DNA of 20,531 nt from Desulfomonilaceae bacterium (GCA_041662605.1 JBAZSD010000042.1:1-20531), one strand, 5' to 3'; shown: positions 1 to 8,151, counted from the first letter of the stretch. The notes: generated from the letters alone by a model not told the origin. Numbers and translations: made by a program.

Positions 1-1
1 T

Positions 2-260
2 GGATTGCTAGGCTCGTTTCTTTTTCTCGTGCCGTAGATTATCCTGTCGGGATTCACCACACCCATAGCCAACATGCCGCAGGACGGTACAATACCTCAC
101 TTATATTAACCCGTTACGCTATTTTATGGTCGTTCTACGGGCAGTCTTCCTGCAAGGCGCTCCTTTTTTGTCCCTGCTGAATCAGTTCTGGCCCATGGCC
201 TTGATCGGCATTGTGACCCTAAGTCTCGCAGGCTGGCTTTTCCGGCATAGGATGAATTGA
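2..260 (+). pseudogene. ABC-2 type transporter permease, 3' remnant (YhhJ/YbhR-like)
   Basis: The last part of an ABC-2 membrane permease can be read across two reading frames. Frame 2 gives GLLGSFLFLVP, an in-frame TAG at 35-37, then IILSGFTTPIANMPQ. After a one-base shift around 80-87 it continues as TVQYLTYINPLRYFMVVLRA and ends at the TGA at 258-260 after RHRMN. The pattern LSGF.xPI.NMP..xQYLTY.NPLRYF..ilR is typical of the final transmembrane part of this family, which with an ATPase partner exports drugs or other small molecules. The stop and the frameshift indicate decay, though a sequencing error could explain one of them. The rest of the gene lies left of the window. Family recognition is from motif memory only. 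Confidence 0.68.
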
Positions 261-810
261 GATGACTTACTCCGTAGCGCTGAACAAAGAATGTACCGAA
301 ACGGGCAGAGATTTCGGCTCTCCGAATGACCATTGGTACAAGTAGCCTTTTGACCGTCTCTCAACGATAATTGCCGGAATGGCTCCAGAAGAGAATCCTG
401 TTATTGGCATGGTCCATTTCTTTGTGGTGTTTCTCAATGCCAGATATATCAGCTTGGTGGCTGATTGGTCAGTTGGGAAATGGACCCGATTCCTAATAAT
501 TTTCTGTCATATCTGGGTTCTCGATCGCATTGGTCGTGTAGATGATTTTGCCTATTTAATAGAGAAACAGCAAGTCAAGTATCACCCTAACTATATTTAC
601 TTCCAGTATTCTCCCGTTATTGCCTGCTATAGTTTCTGACATTTGCCACGATAGTAATTCCCCACGAATTTTATGTTGTTATTAATTAATGGTTCTGTTA
701 ATTTTACAATTCCACACATGTTACGTTCTGTCACCTATTGAGGGGGTTTTGATTTTCGGAGTTTCTACTCCTTCTGTCTTGGTCTGTACTAGGTGAATTG
801 GAGAGAGCCT
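261..810. other. Intergenic stretch, no convincing gene
   Basis: About 550 bases separate the permease remnant from the outer-membrane protein gene. It becomes AT-rich toward the right. An open frame at 379-639 (86 codons) has no ribosome binding site and no family resemblance. I found no clear promoter, though the leader of the following gene must lie here. Confidence 0.5.
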
Positions 811-2574
811 ATGATGTCACGACGTTCAGTGCGGTTTTTTCCAACGGCAATTTATCTGATTTGTTTTACGGGTTTAGCTCAACCGTTATGGGGATATGAA
901 TTCTCCATGACGGGCATCATGACGTGGAAGTACGCGTCTTACTCTCAACTTGGTTCAAAGGGCTTTTTTGGTCCATTTGACACAGACGCTAGCGGCGCTG
1001 GACCCGATGGATACGGGGGGAGTATTGGAAGCGCCGCCTCGATGAACGGATGGTTAGGCCATGAAATGCAGTCAATGCCGACATTGAGCGGTTATGGGGA
1101 AATATCGTCCGGTTCTGATCTGGCTTTGGCTACGATCTACATGACCATTTACCCTGAATTGCGGCTTACTGAAGCTCTCAGGATACGTGGTTCATACCGC
1201 ATCGGTTCATGGGAAACTCCTTACAATCCGACAAGCCTTGGCACGATGGTGAGGTCTGAGTACCCTGAAGGTATGGCGCCAGGTGTTCTACGATCGTTCT
1301 CTCCTGGTTACTGGGAAACCTTGTGGGCTTCTTTGCAGACTCCATGGGGTATTGTGGTCTTTGGCAAGAGGCCCGGTCCATTCGGAACAGGGTTGATCTT
1401 TGACGGTAATGATAACGCTGACGCCGTTGGCATATTGCTCATGACCAACTATGGGCCCTTTCGTGCAGGTATAAATGTCTCTCCGTGGTTGTTGGGAAGC
1501 CCTTATTATTATACGCTATCTGACAAGAACGCCGCACGTCAGCTCGATCTGGTTGCGGGCATGACTTATGACTCGGGTCCCATATCAGTCGGCGTTGGCG
1601 GAAGGATTTGGAAATTTCACACTGGTCCGGAATCCGCCACATATCAGGGAGAAAACGCCGTCCCACCCACTGGTCGTTATGCCGTAATCCCCACTGACAC
1701 GGTTATCACGGATGGCACAGTGTATTTCAAATATTTTGATGGCAGTATTTTCTTCAATGCTGAGGCTGCCTGGATTTATGAAATTACGAAGCGTCAGCGA
1801 TGGCTGGCTTCTGACCCAGGTATAAGCGAAAGCAAGAGTAGGTTCGCCCCAAATTACGTTGAACACTGGCGTGCTGCTGTAGAAACCGGAGCGCTTATAG
1901 GACCGTCCAAAATTAGCTTCATCTGGTCCTATATTCCCGGTTTTGACAGGAGGCACGGTGTGCGTATTGATAGGCAAATGTATCCCCCTTTGAATCTCGC
2001 AACTGCCCTGACTAACGTGTCTTTGTTCCGACCGTACAGTTTGCTCCTCTCCTACACTTACGGTTCGGGGAATAATTCCATTACTCCTGACAGTCGACAC
2101 GGTTATATGACAGACGCAAACATATTCGGGATGAGACTTGATTATGCGATAGCGGCTAACTTGAACGTCTTTGGAACCGCTTTTACCGCAAACAGAATCT
2201 CTCACGGTTATGGCCAGGGCTACATCCGGCCGGCATATTTCGCTTCTCCTACCCCTGCGGTTACCCCAAGCCGCTTCACCGGAAGGGTCCAGTTCGTTGA
2301 AAGTGACAAATATGATAATTCAGCCCCATCAATTCCTGACAGTAGCCTCGGCTACGAGTTCGACTGGGGATTCGGCTGGAAACTCATGGACAAATACACA
2401 CTCAACGGTACCTTTGGCGTGTGGAAACCAGGAGGCTGGTTCAGCTACGCTTGTGTTGACCGTTCCGTCTCAAACTGGAAGGCCCCTGATGTTTCTAACA
2501 ATTTCGGGGTAGGGACAGGGAAATCCATTGACCCAGTTTTTGGGATGGAGATTAAGATCGAAGTTGAATACTAA
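811..2574 (+). CDS. Exported outer-membrane beta-barrel protein, function unknown
   Basis: A 587-residue protein with a Sec signal peptide: basic start MMSRRSVRFF, then a hydrophobic run to about residue 28 (AQPLWG) before YEFSMTG. The body is rich in aromatic, Gly and Ser residues with alternating polar/apolar strands, lacks long hydrophobic helices, and ends IKIEVEY, an aromatic C-terminus like the beta-signal read by the BAM complex. I therefore infer an outer-membrane barrel, porin-like or structural; no specific family is recognised. The start at 811 is chosen because GGAGAG (800-805) sits 5 bases upstream; a GTG at 793 is possible in frame but would put that ribosome site inside the gene. 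The signalling kinase follows 56 bases downstream, so co-transcription is possible but unproven. Confidence 0.78.
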   Translation: MMSRRSVRFFPTAIYLICFTGLAQPLWGYEFSMTGIMTWKYASYSQLGSKGFFGPFDTDASGAGPDGYGGSIGSAASMNGWLGHEMQSMPTLSGYGEISSGSDLALATIYMTIYPELRLTEALRIRGSYRIGSWETPYNPTSLGTMVRSEYPEGMAPGVLRSFSPGYWETLWASLQTPWGIVVFGKRPGPFGTGLIFDGNDNADAVGILLMTNYGPFRAGINVSPWLLGSPYYYTLSDKNAARQLDLVAGMTYDSGPISVGVGGRIWKFHTGPESATYQGENAVPPTGRYAVIPTDTVITDGTVYFKYFDGSIFFNAEAAWIYEITKRQRWLASDPGISESKSRFAPNYVEHWRAAVETGALIGPSKISFIWSYIPGFDRRHGVRIDRQMYPPLNLATALTNVSLFRPYSLLLSYTYGSGNNSITPDSRHGYMTDANIFGMRLDYAIAANLNVFGTAFTANRISHGYGQGYIRPAYFASPTPAVTPSRFTGRVQFVESDKYDNSAPSIPDSSLGYEFDWGFGWKLMDKYTLNGTFGVWKPGGWFSYACVDRSVSNWKAPDVSNNFGVGTGKSIDPVFGMEIKIEVEY

Positions 2575-2630
2575 GAAAATTCTTTTCATTCCGTGAAAAC
2601 CACTTAGATGGCCTACAAAGGTAATCCTAA

Positions 2631-4712
2631 ATGAAAAACGAAGACAAGACCCAACAAGAACTCACTGATGAAATTATTGGGCTTCGTAAACGTATCGAAC
2701 AATTAGAGCAATCAGAGAAGTTAGCCCGAGATAGGGCTGAGTTTGTACAGGAACTGTTGGACTGTTATCCAGGATTCATATCAGCATGGGACACTAAAGG
2801 CATCCTCCTGTTTGCCAATCAAACATTCATAAATCATTGCGGTTATCCCCGGGAGCATATTGTTGGCAAACCTGCCACTGAACTTTATCCTCCTTCGGAA
2901 GTTTCACGAATGTCTAAATTATATGTTGAGTTATTCGATAAACCGGATGGAGCCTTTGTGTCAGGCACTGTTCATGGCCTTAATAGTAAAGGTGAATGGG
3001 TCTTAGTTGAATCAGAGTTAGTCAAGAAACTCAATCCTCCAATCTGCGGTTATGTAGGATTTGGTCGTGATGTCACCCGTAAGGTGACTGCTCACGAGGA
3101 TTACAAGGAGTCCGTGGAGGCTTTGGGCACAATCTTTAATAGTGTTCAAGACGCTTTCTTGATTCATGACAAATCCGGAATAATTATCCAGTTCAACGAA
3201 AAAATGATCGAAATCTCTGGTCTGGACTCTGTCCGCACTGTCGTGGATCCATCAAAGGCTGATTCTTATTATAGCCCTGAAGATAACTCAGTTGATTTGC
3301 GCTCGGTGTGGGAAGAGGTACTCTCTGGAACTGTAAAGCAGCTTGAATACAAGATCAAACGCCCTTCAGATGGTAAAATATTCGACGCAGATATTTTCAT
3401 GCGGTCTATCCGATTAAAGGGTGAAGATCATATTCTGGTTTCCATTAGAGACATCACCGAGAAAAAGCGGGCAACCGATGAACTCAACAGGGCGTTGGCG
3501 CTGGCTTCTATGCTTCGAACTCAAGCTGAGGCTGCAAGCGCAGCCAAGAGCGAGTTCCTCACAAATATGAGCCATGAACTACGCACTCCTTTGAACGCCA
3601 TTCTCGGTTTCTCGGAACTTCTTGAGGAACAGTGGTGTGGGAAGTTGAATGAGAAGCAGTTGGAATACGCCAGGGAGATTTACGGAGCGGGACGCCATCT
3701 CTTGCAACTGATCAACGACATTCTGGATCTGGCAAAGGTTGAATCAGGCAAGATGGACCTGAGGCCATCCATCGTAGATTTAAGCCAGTTGTTGGAAAAC
3801 AGTCTAATCATGATAAAGGAGAAAGCTATAAAAAGAGGCTTAGCCCTTGAACTTGACATATCTGATGAATTCTCCGAGGAAAATATTCTGGCCGACGATG
3901 TGAGGCTCAAACAGATCATTATGAACCTGCTATCCAACGCCGCCAAATTTACACCTTCAGGAGGCGTCATTCATCTAGAGGCCAGAAAGCAGGAGAATGA
4001 GGTCCTGATTAGTGTGTCCGATACCGGCATAGGAATCAAACCCCAGGATAAGGAGAGGATCTTTCAGGAGTTCGAGCAGGTTGATTCTTCGTTCTCTCGA
4101 CAGGAAGAAGGAACTGGACTTGGGCTCTCTTTGACCCGTCGCCTGGTGGAACTGCACGGGGGCCGTATATGGGTTGAGAGTGAAGGAGAAAACAAGGGTA
4201 GCGTATTCAGTTTCACCATTCCTTTCGTGGCCGCAGACAAACCAGAAACAGAGGCTATTTCGTCTCAGACAGGTGACGGCCTACATCCCCGTTTGCGCTG
4301 GATGCTATCGTCTGAAGCTGATTGCCGACCAACAGTTATGGTGGTTGAGGACAACACCGCCAACATGAAACTCGCCACTAATTTGCTGGAAGCGGGAGGA
4401 TATAACGTACTCCAGGCATTCTCGGCTGAAGAGGCAATAAAGAGGGCTGAACCTGAGAAACCCTCTCTTATTCTAATGGACATTTCTCTCCCGGGTATGG
4501 ATGGACTGACGGCCACCAAAGTGTTGAAGGGTAATCCCGCCACAACCCACATCCCTATAGTGGCCCTAACGGCTCACGCCATGAAAGATGACGAATTACG
4601 GGCCACGGAAGTGGGCTGCGCCGCGTATATACTCAAACCCATTGATACGAGAATTTTCTACGGCACGCTGTCGACGCTTTTAAAATCAGAGCACTCCGGG
4701 GCCGCAGCATAG
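2631..4712 (+). CDS. Soluble PAS-PAS hybrid sensor histidine kinase with C-terminal receiver
   Basis: A 693-residue hybrid kinase without membrane segments, so a cytoplasmic sensor. In order: short coiled coil (1-35); PAS 1 (about 40-150, FISAWDTKGILLFANQTF); PAS 2 (about 160-280); HisKA with phospho-acceptor His315 in FLTNMSHELRTPLNAILGFS; HATPase_c with N-box LLSNAAKF (433-440), DTGIGI (464-469) and GTGLGL (494-499); receiver (about 568-685) with VVEDN, phospho-acceptor Asp617 in LILMDISLPGMDG and Lys669 in LKP. It should autophosphorylate and pass phosphate to its own receiver; no HPt domain is encoded in the window. Residues 300-532 are clearly paralogous to the kinase at 6226, while the sensor halves are unrelated. 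A broken sigma54 activator starts 30 bases downstream, presumably its former output partner. Confidence 0.93.
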   Translation: MKNEDKTQQELTDEIIGLRKRIEQLEQSEKLARDRAEFVQELLDCYPGFISAWDTKGILLFANQTFINHCGYPREHIVGKPATELYPPSEVSRMSKLYVELFDKPDGAFVSGTVHGLNSKGEWVLVESELVKKLNPPICGYVGFGRDVTRKVTAHEDYKESVEALGTIFNSVQDAFLIHDKSGIIIQFNEKMIEISGLDSVRTVVDPSKADSYYSPEDNSVDLRSVWEEVLSGTVKQLEYKIKRPSDGKIFDADIFMRSIRLKGEDHILVSIRDITEKKRATDELNRALALASMLRTQAEAASAAKSEFLTNMSHELRTPLNAILGFSELLEEQWCGKLNEKQLEYAREIYGAGRHLLQLINDILDLAKVESGKMDLRPSIVDLSQLLENSLIMIKEKAIKRGLALELDISDEFSEENILADDVRLKQIIMNLLSNAAKFTPSGGVIHLEARKQENEVLISVSDTGIGIKPQDKERIFQEFEQVDSSFSRQEEGTGLGLSLTRRLVELHGGRIWVESEGENKGSVFSFTIPFVAADKPETEAISSQTGDGLHPRLRWMLSSEADCRPTVMVVEDNTANMKLATNLLEAGGYNVLQAFSAEEAIKRAEPEKPSLILMDISLPGMDGLTATKVLKGNPATTHIPIVALTAHAMKDDELRATEVGCAAYILKPIDTRIFYGTLSTLLKSEHSGAAA

Positions 4713-4741
4713 TTGAGACGTTTCGCAAAGGGGGATCATTG

Positions 4742-5172
4742 ATGGTCCGACGCATACACTGGAGCCCTCCGGAAGAAACGAGGCATGCTGGAATTAGCGG
4801 AGGATGGAACACTTCTGCTGAATGAAATCGCAGAATTGGCGCCTCTGATGCAATCTAAATTACTCACTTTTTTGGATACTTTTTCCTTCAGCCGAGTCGG
4901 AGGGGAAAAAAGCGCTTGTCACATCACGAGGAAACCCTATTCGTATCGGCCATCTGGGCCTTGGCCAAACGGAATGGGTCGGCGTCTCGGAAAAACAGAG
5001 TCTTCCGTCGGGACGTTCTCTGCACGACGTTATCGGAGAAACAGAGCGGCTTTTGATTGGGGACGCCCTTGGCCATTCCGGCCGGAAGAAACAGGAAGCT
5101 GCGCGTATCCTTGGGATTTCCACGTTCGCGTCAGTTCGCCGCATGACCAAACTAGGCATAAGCGAGCGATAA
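4742..5172 (+). pseudogene. Sigma54-dependent activator, wrecked by two internal deletions
   Basis: The original translation start seems to survive: AAAGGGGG (4727-4734) lies 7 bases before ATG 4742, 30 bases after the kinase stop. About 500 codons are then missing, and the sequence resumes in another frame inside the AAA+ domain at 4749: DAYTGALRKKRGMLELAEDG, then TLLLNEIAELAPLMQSKLLT up to RVGGEK near 4908. A second deletion of roughly 100 codons removes sensor I and the arginine fingers and moves to a third frame, KALVTSRGNPIRIGHLGLGQ, running to a Fis-type helix-turn-helix (AARILGISTFASVRRMTKLG) and TAA at 5170-5172. Walker A is absent, so it cannot work. It aligns throughout with the intact activator at 8176, which sits in the same place after the second kinase. 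Confidence 0.85.
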
Positions 5173-5177
5173 TGCTC
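5164..5177. repeat. 14-bp repeat GAGCGATAATGCTC, copy 1
   Basis: GAGC and GCTC form inverted arms around GATAAT. An identical copy lies at 5258-5271 and a variant, GAGCGATAACACTC, at 11236-11249. This copy overlaps the last codons and stop of the activator pseudogene, so part of its conservation may be coding in origin. Confidence 0.6.
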
Positions 5178-5257
5178 ATTGACTGCATATAAGCCTACAC
5201 TACCGCTCAAAACTAAATGGGCAACAACGGGCGTTTCCCGTGAAATCGCCTAAAGAT

Positions 5258-5271
5258 GAGCGATAATGCTC
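5258..5271. repeat. 14-bp repeat GAGCGATAATGCTC, copy 2
   Basis: Exact copy of 5164-5177, here outside any coding remnant. It lies about 110 bases upstream of the sigma54-like promoter at 5381-5397, the distance at which activators often bind upstream activating sequences. A role as activator site is inference. Confidence 0.55.
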
Positions 5272-5380
5272 GTCCTTGCATCCTCCTCGCCTTCCTGCCC
5301 CTGTCATCTCATTTTCGATTAACCAGCCTATTCCCTTGATATTATTGCACCGATCACGTTGATCTGATTTTATCGCATAA

Positions 5381-5397
5381 ATGGCGCCATTCGTGCA
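5381..5397 (+). promoter_or_regulatory. Candidate sigma54 (-24/-12) promoter of the 62-residue membrane protein
   Basis: ATGGCGCCATTCGTGCA has GG and GC exactly 10 bases apart (GG 5383-5384, GC 5395-5396), with TGGC at -24 and TGCA at -12. Transcription would begin near 5408, about 55 bases before the ATG at 5464. Against consensus TGGCACG-N4-TTGCA the middle positions deviate. ATGGCGCCATT recurs at 5658-5668. Confidence 0.5.
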
Positions 5398-5463
5398 AAA
5401 TTCGCCTTAACCAATAAAGTATGAGTTGGCAGGAGAGCCTAATCGAGGAAGGACGCTCACAAA

Positions 5464-5652
5464 ATGGAACAGGAACAATTTTTTTATAACCTTTTCATGG
5501 CTCAGCAAGAACAACGACGTGCTGAGAAGAAGGCAGCCAAAGCAAAACAGATTCGCGATGGACATTACGATCACTCGAACGGATTGTGGCAAGGACTGTG
5601 GATAATAGGGGGGATGATTGTTTTCATCGGTCTGGTTTTGTCTTGGCGCTGA
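5464..5652 (+). CDS. Small single-pass membrane protein, unknown
   Basis: A 62-residue protein. Residues 1-35 are hydrophilic and highly charged, with a Lys/Ala/Arg cluster (RRAEKKAAKAKQ) likely to be helical. A single hydrophobic segment near the end (about 43-60, GLWIIGGMIVFIGLVLSW) would anchor it in the inner membrane, C-terminus very short. GAGGAAGGA lies about 10 bases upstream of the ATG, slightly far but acceptable. The clean charged-helix plus membrane-anchor design supports a real gene. It follows a sigma54-like promoter and a broken sigma54 activator, mirroring the membrane protein at 10690 after the intact activator. Function unknown; it could act as a regulator of a membrane complex, which is speculation. 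Confidence 0.6.
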   Translation: MEQEQFFYNLFMAQQEQRRAEKKAAKAKQIRDGHYDHSNGLWQGLWIIGGMIVFIGLVLSWR

Positions 5653-5657
5653 GAGCA

Positions 5658-5674
5658 ATGGCGCCATTAGCGCC
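5658..5674 (+). promoter_or_regulatory. Second, weaker sigma54-like site
   Basis: ATGGCGCCATTAGCGCC repeats the ATGGCGCCATT core of 5381-5391 and again has GG-N10-GC spacing (GG 5660-5661, GC 5672-5673), but the -12 part is AGCGC rather than TTGCA. It lies about 55 bases before the ATG at 5729. It may be a decayed promoter or simply a repeated palindromic site for a repressor or activator. Confidence 0.3.
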
Positions 5675-5728
5675 TAAGTCCGTTCAGCAAACAAAGTAGG
5701 AATTGGGAAACAAGCAAGGAGGATTAAA

Positions 5729-6018
5729 ATGAACTCGATTTTCAGAATTCTTGCGATGTGTCTAATGTCGGGGCTCTCTTTGTTTTTCCGCTCTTAGCCC
5801 AATGCAAACATTGGTTGCAGCCGTCCATTGCTCGGGCGGTTTCGACGTCGATGACCTCTGGAAATGGTGACCAACTGGTGGAATCATCAATTATCGCCTG
5901 CCCAGGGCCAGACAATATCGCCCAGGTTATGCGACAAACGATTTCAACCCTTATCGATCCGTCTGAAATCGCGCTGATTATGAATAGCTGTTCAGAAGCT
6001 GCAGCAGTCTGTTCATAA
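5729..6018 (+). pseudogene. Small exported protein gene, probably frameshifted
   Basis: A strong ribosome site (AAGGAGG, 5717-5723) precedes ATG 5729, which opens a signal-peptide-like sequence, MNSIFRILAMCLMSGLSLFF, but a stop follows after 22 codons (5795-5797). Removing one T from the T run near 5784-5788 would continue the reading as FSALSPMQTLVAAVHCSGG and then FDVDDLWKW before an in-frame TGA; beyond it the same frame shows a Tyr/Arg/Pro-rich stretch (NDFNPYRSV) typical of small secreted proteins. A different frame is open from 5758 to 6018 (86 codons) but has no ribosome site. I infer a disrupted secreted protein; the correct frame path is uncertain. Confidence 0.35.
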
Positions 6019-6048
6019 GCTTTGTTTCAAGAGAAAGAGGAATGCCGT

Positions 6049-6207
6049 ATGTCTAGAAAGATTGTGGCTACTATAATTACATCAATTTTAGGACTGTCAT
6101 GGGCGTTCTCAGTTTGCGCCGAAACGCCCTCTCTGTCAGATCCGATCAATCTGACACCTGACGAACAATACCTGCAAGCAATTCAAGCTTATGAGAGCGC
6201 CTTCTAA
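6049..6207 (+). CDS. Tiny exported protein, unknown
   Basis: A 52-residue protein. Residues 1-24 form a good Sec signal peptide (MSRKIVATII, hydrophobic core, FSVCA before ETPSL), leaving a mature part of about 28 residues, acidic and helical in look (LTPDEQYLQAIQAYESAF). AGAGGAA lies about 7 bases before the ATG at 6049; the frame is also open upstream to a TTG at 6022, which has no ribosome site. The stop is 18 bases before the start of the membrane kinase, so the two are probably co-transcribed, and a periplasmic accessory of that sensor is imaginable. The mature part is so short that a 3' truncation of a longer gene is equally possible. Confidence 0.5.
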   Translation: MSRKIVATIITSILGLSWAFSVCAETPSLSDPINLTPDEQYLQAIQAYESAF

Positions 6208-6225
6208 TGACGGCGGAATTATTTT

Positions 6226-8151
6226 GTGAACGCGTGGCTGAAGGCTGACACAACGCTGGAAGCAAAGAGCGCCTCCGTGGACATGAATGGTGATCCCGCA
6301 GGAAAGCCGGAGCGTCTTCGCCGCGCCCAAATTAGCCAAGTATATTCTCATTCTCTTGAAGGAGGGATAGCTGCGCTATTGGGGAGCCTCGCTTTTGCCG
6401 GGGCCCTGTGGAATACGATATCACACGACAGACTAATAGCATGGATTTCATGCTACGTAGCGATATTTACCGTTCGACTTCTCCTTGTATCAGCATTCCG
6501 AAAAGCGGCGCCTACCGGAAAGGAATTATTCCCCTGGGGAACCCGCCACATTTTGGTGACGACTTTGAGTGGTCTGGTTTGGACGGCCGCTGCGGTTTTT
6601 CTTTTCCCTGAAGACTCCGAATATCTTCAGATTTTCATGATCATTTTTGTGGGGGGCATAGTCGCCGGGGCCGTAGTAGTTTACTCTCCAACCAATGAAT
6701 ACTTGATCAACATTCTTCTGGTCCTCGTTCCGCTTTCATGCCGATTTATTTATCAGGGCGCAGACTTTGATGCGCCAATCGGATGGATTTTGCTTGTTTT
6801 CGGTGGTTTTATGGCTCTATTGGGCCACAATATCCACAAGCTTTATGGAGAATTACTAACACTGAGATTTGAAAAAGACGACCTGATTGAAGAACTCAAG
6901 GCTGACATCTTATGGCGAAAACGAGACAACGAAGCCACAAATCAGCTTAGGGTTCAGGCAGAGGCTGCGAACTCAGCCAAGAGTGAGTTCCTGACGAACA
7001 TGAGTCATGAACTCCGCACACCGTTGACTGCAATTATCGGTTTCGCGGAACTACTGTCCCAACAATTTTTCGGGAAGCTTAATGAAAAGCAAATGGCGTA
7101 TGTAAATGATATCTTTGACTCTGGTCACCTTCTGCTCCAACTCATCAATGACATACTTGATCTGGCTAGAGTCGAATCAGGAAAAATGGAACTGAAGATC
7201 TCCAGCGTTAGATTGAGTCAATTACTGGAAAATTGCCAAAGCATGGTCAGGGGAAGAGTCGCTAGGCGAGGTTTGGACCTTGATCTGGTAATCCAAGAAG
7301 ATCTAACTAGAATAGAGATTCTCGCCGATGAGATTAAGCTGAAACAGATTCTCGTCAACCTGCTTTCCAACGCAACCAAGTTTACTCCCTCGGGGGGTTG
7401 CATCCGATTGAGCGTTGAGCGGTTCGGGGATGAGCTTATGTTCAGCGCTTCCGACACAGGTATAGGCTTAAAACCAGAGGCTAAAAGGCTCATCTTTGAA
7501 CCGTTCGAAAAATTGGACTCTTCTCTTTCCTGCCCTGAATCAGGGACAGGACTAGGCCTTGCCTTGGTGAAGAAATTAGTTGGACTTCACGGAGGCCGAA
7601 TCTGGGTAGAGAGTGAGGGTGAGGGCAAGGGCAGCACATTCAGTTTTGTGATTCCCTTCTTGAAATCTTCGAAAGACAGAATAGAGAAGACTGAGCGGTT
7701 TTCAGGAGCAGCAACTATACGGTCCCAGAGGCTGATCCCTGATCTTCTCGTTGAAGCTCCGGAAATCCCTAAGGTCCTTGTTGTAGAAGACAATAAGACT
7801 CACATGAAGTTGCTGGTAAACTTACTGGAAGCCGGGGGTTATGAAGTGATTCAAGCGGCTTCGGCTGAAGAGGGAATAAGGAGTTTGGAAATTAATAATC
7901 CTGCTATTATTCTCATGGACATGTCTCTTCCAGGCGTGGATGGATTGGCTGCCACCAGGATCATAAAAAGCAATCCGATTACCAAGCATATTCCAATTGT
8001 CGCTCTAACAGCAAATACAATGAAGTTTGACGCAACCATTGCTAGGGAATCAGGTTGTGACGCATATCTAGTCAAGCCAGTTGGCATCTGGATTTTCTAC
8101 CGAACTCTTGCTGAGCTTGTTAAATCATCGGACGAAGATCCAGTCGCATAG
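6226..8151 (+). CDS. Six-TM membrane hybrid sensor histidine kinase with C-terminal receiver
   Basis: A 641-residue hybrid kinase. The N-terminal 205 residues hold six hydrophobic segments (about 46-66, 70-90, 108-127, 132-153, 158-176, 184-202) joined by very short loops, an integral membrane input domain of the MASE type; I cannot name the exact family. A short coiled coil leads to HisKA with His261 in TNMSHELRTPLTAIIGFAEL, then HATPase_c with LLSNATKF, DTGIGL and GTGLGL motifs, then a receiver starting VLVVEDN with Asp565 in IILMDMSLPGVDG and LVKP. The GTG at 6226 is taken as start (weak GGCGGAA 7 bases upstream); ATG 6283 is an alternative that keeps all TM segments. Its transmitter and receiver are close paralogues of the kinase at 2631. 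The activator gene follows after 24 bases. Confidence 0.92.
   Translation: MNAWLKADTTLEAKSASVDMNGDPAGKPERLRRAQISQVYSHSLEGGIAALLGSLAFAGALWNTISHDRLIAWISCYVAIFTVRLLLVSAFRKAAPTGKELFPWGTRHILVTTLSGLVWTAAAVFLFPEDSEYLQIFMIIFVGGIVAGAVVVYSPTNEYLINILLVLVPLSCRFIYQGADFDAPIGWILLVFGGFMALLGHNIHKLYGELLTLRFEKDDLIEELKADILWRKRDNEATNQLRVQAEAANSAKSEFLTNMSHELRTPLTAIIGFAELLSQQFFGKLNEKQMAYVNDIFDSGHLLLQLINDILDLARVESGKMELKISSVRLSQLLENCQSMVRGRVARRGLDLDLVIQEDLTRIEILADEIKLKQILVNLLSNATKFTPSGGCIRLSVERFGDELMFSASDTGIGLKPEAKRLIFEPFEKLDSSLSCPESGTGLGLALVKKLVGLHGGRIWVESEGEGKGSTFSFVIPFLKSSKDRIEKTERFSGAATIRSQRLIPDLLVEAPEIPKVLVVEDNKTHMKLLVNLLEAGGYEVIQAASAEEGIRSLEINNPAIILMDMSLPGVDGLAATRIIKSNPITKHIPIVALTANTMKFDATIARESGCDAYLVKPVGIWIFYRTLAELVKSSDEDPVA

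Noticed and set aside
379..639. 86-codon open frame in the left intergenic region
   Set aside because: No ribosome binding site, no family resemblance, and composition like the surrounding non-coding DNA.
1585..2205. 206-codon antisense open frame inside the outer-membrane protein gene
   Set aside because: The sense frame has a signal peptide, ribosome site and coherent barrel pattern; the antisense product shows none of these.
2583..2599. TTTTCA/TGAAAA hairpin after the outer-membrane protein gene, considered as terminator
   Set aside because: Six A/T-rich pairs with no T run; too weak, and the kinase may be co-transcribed.
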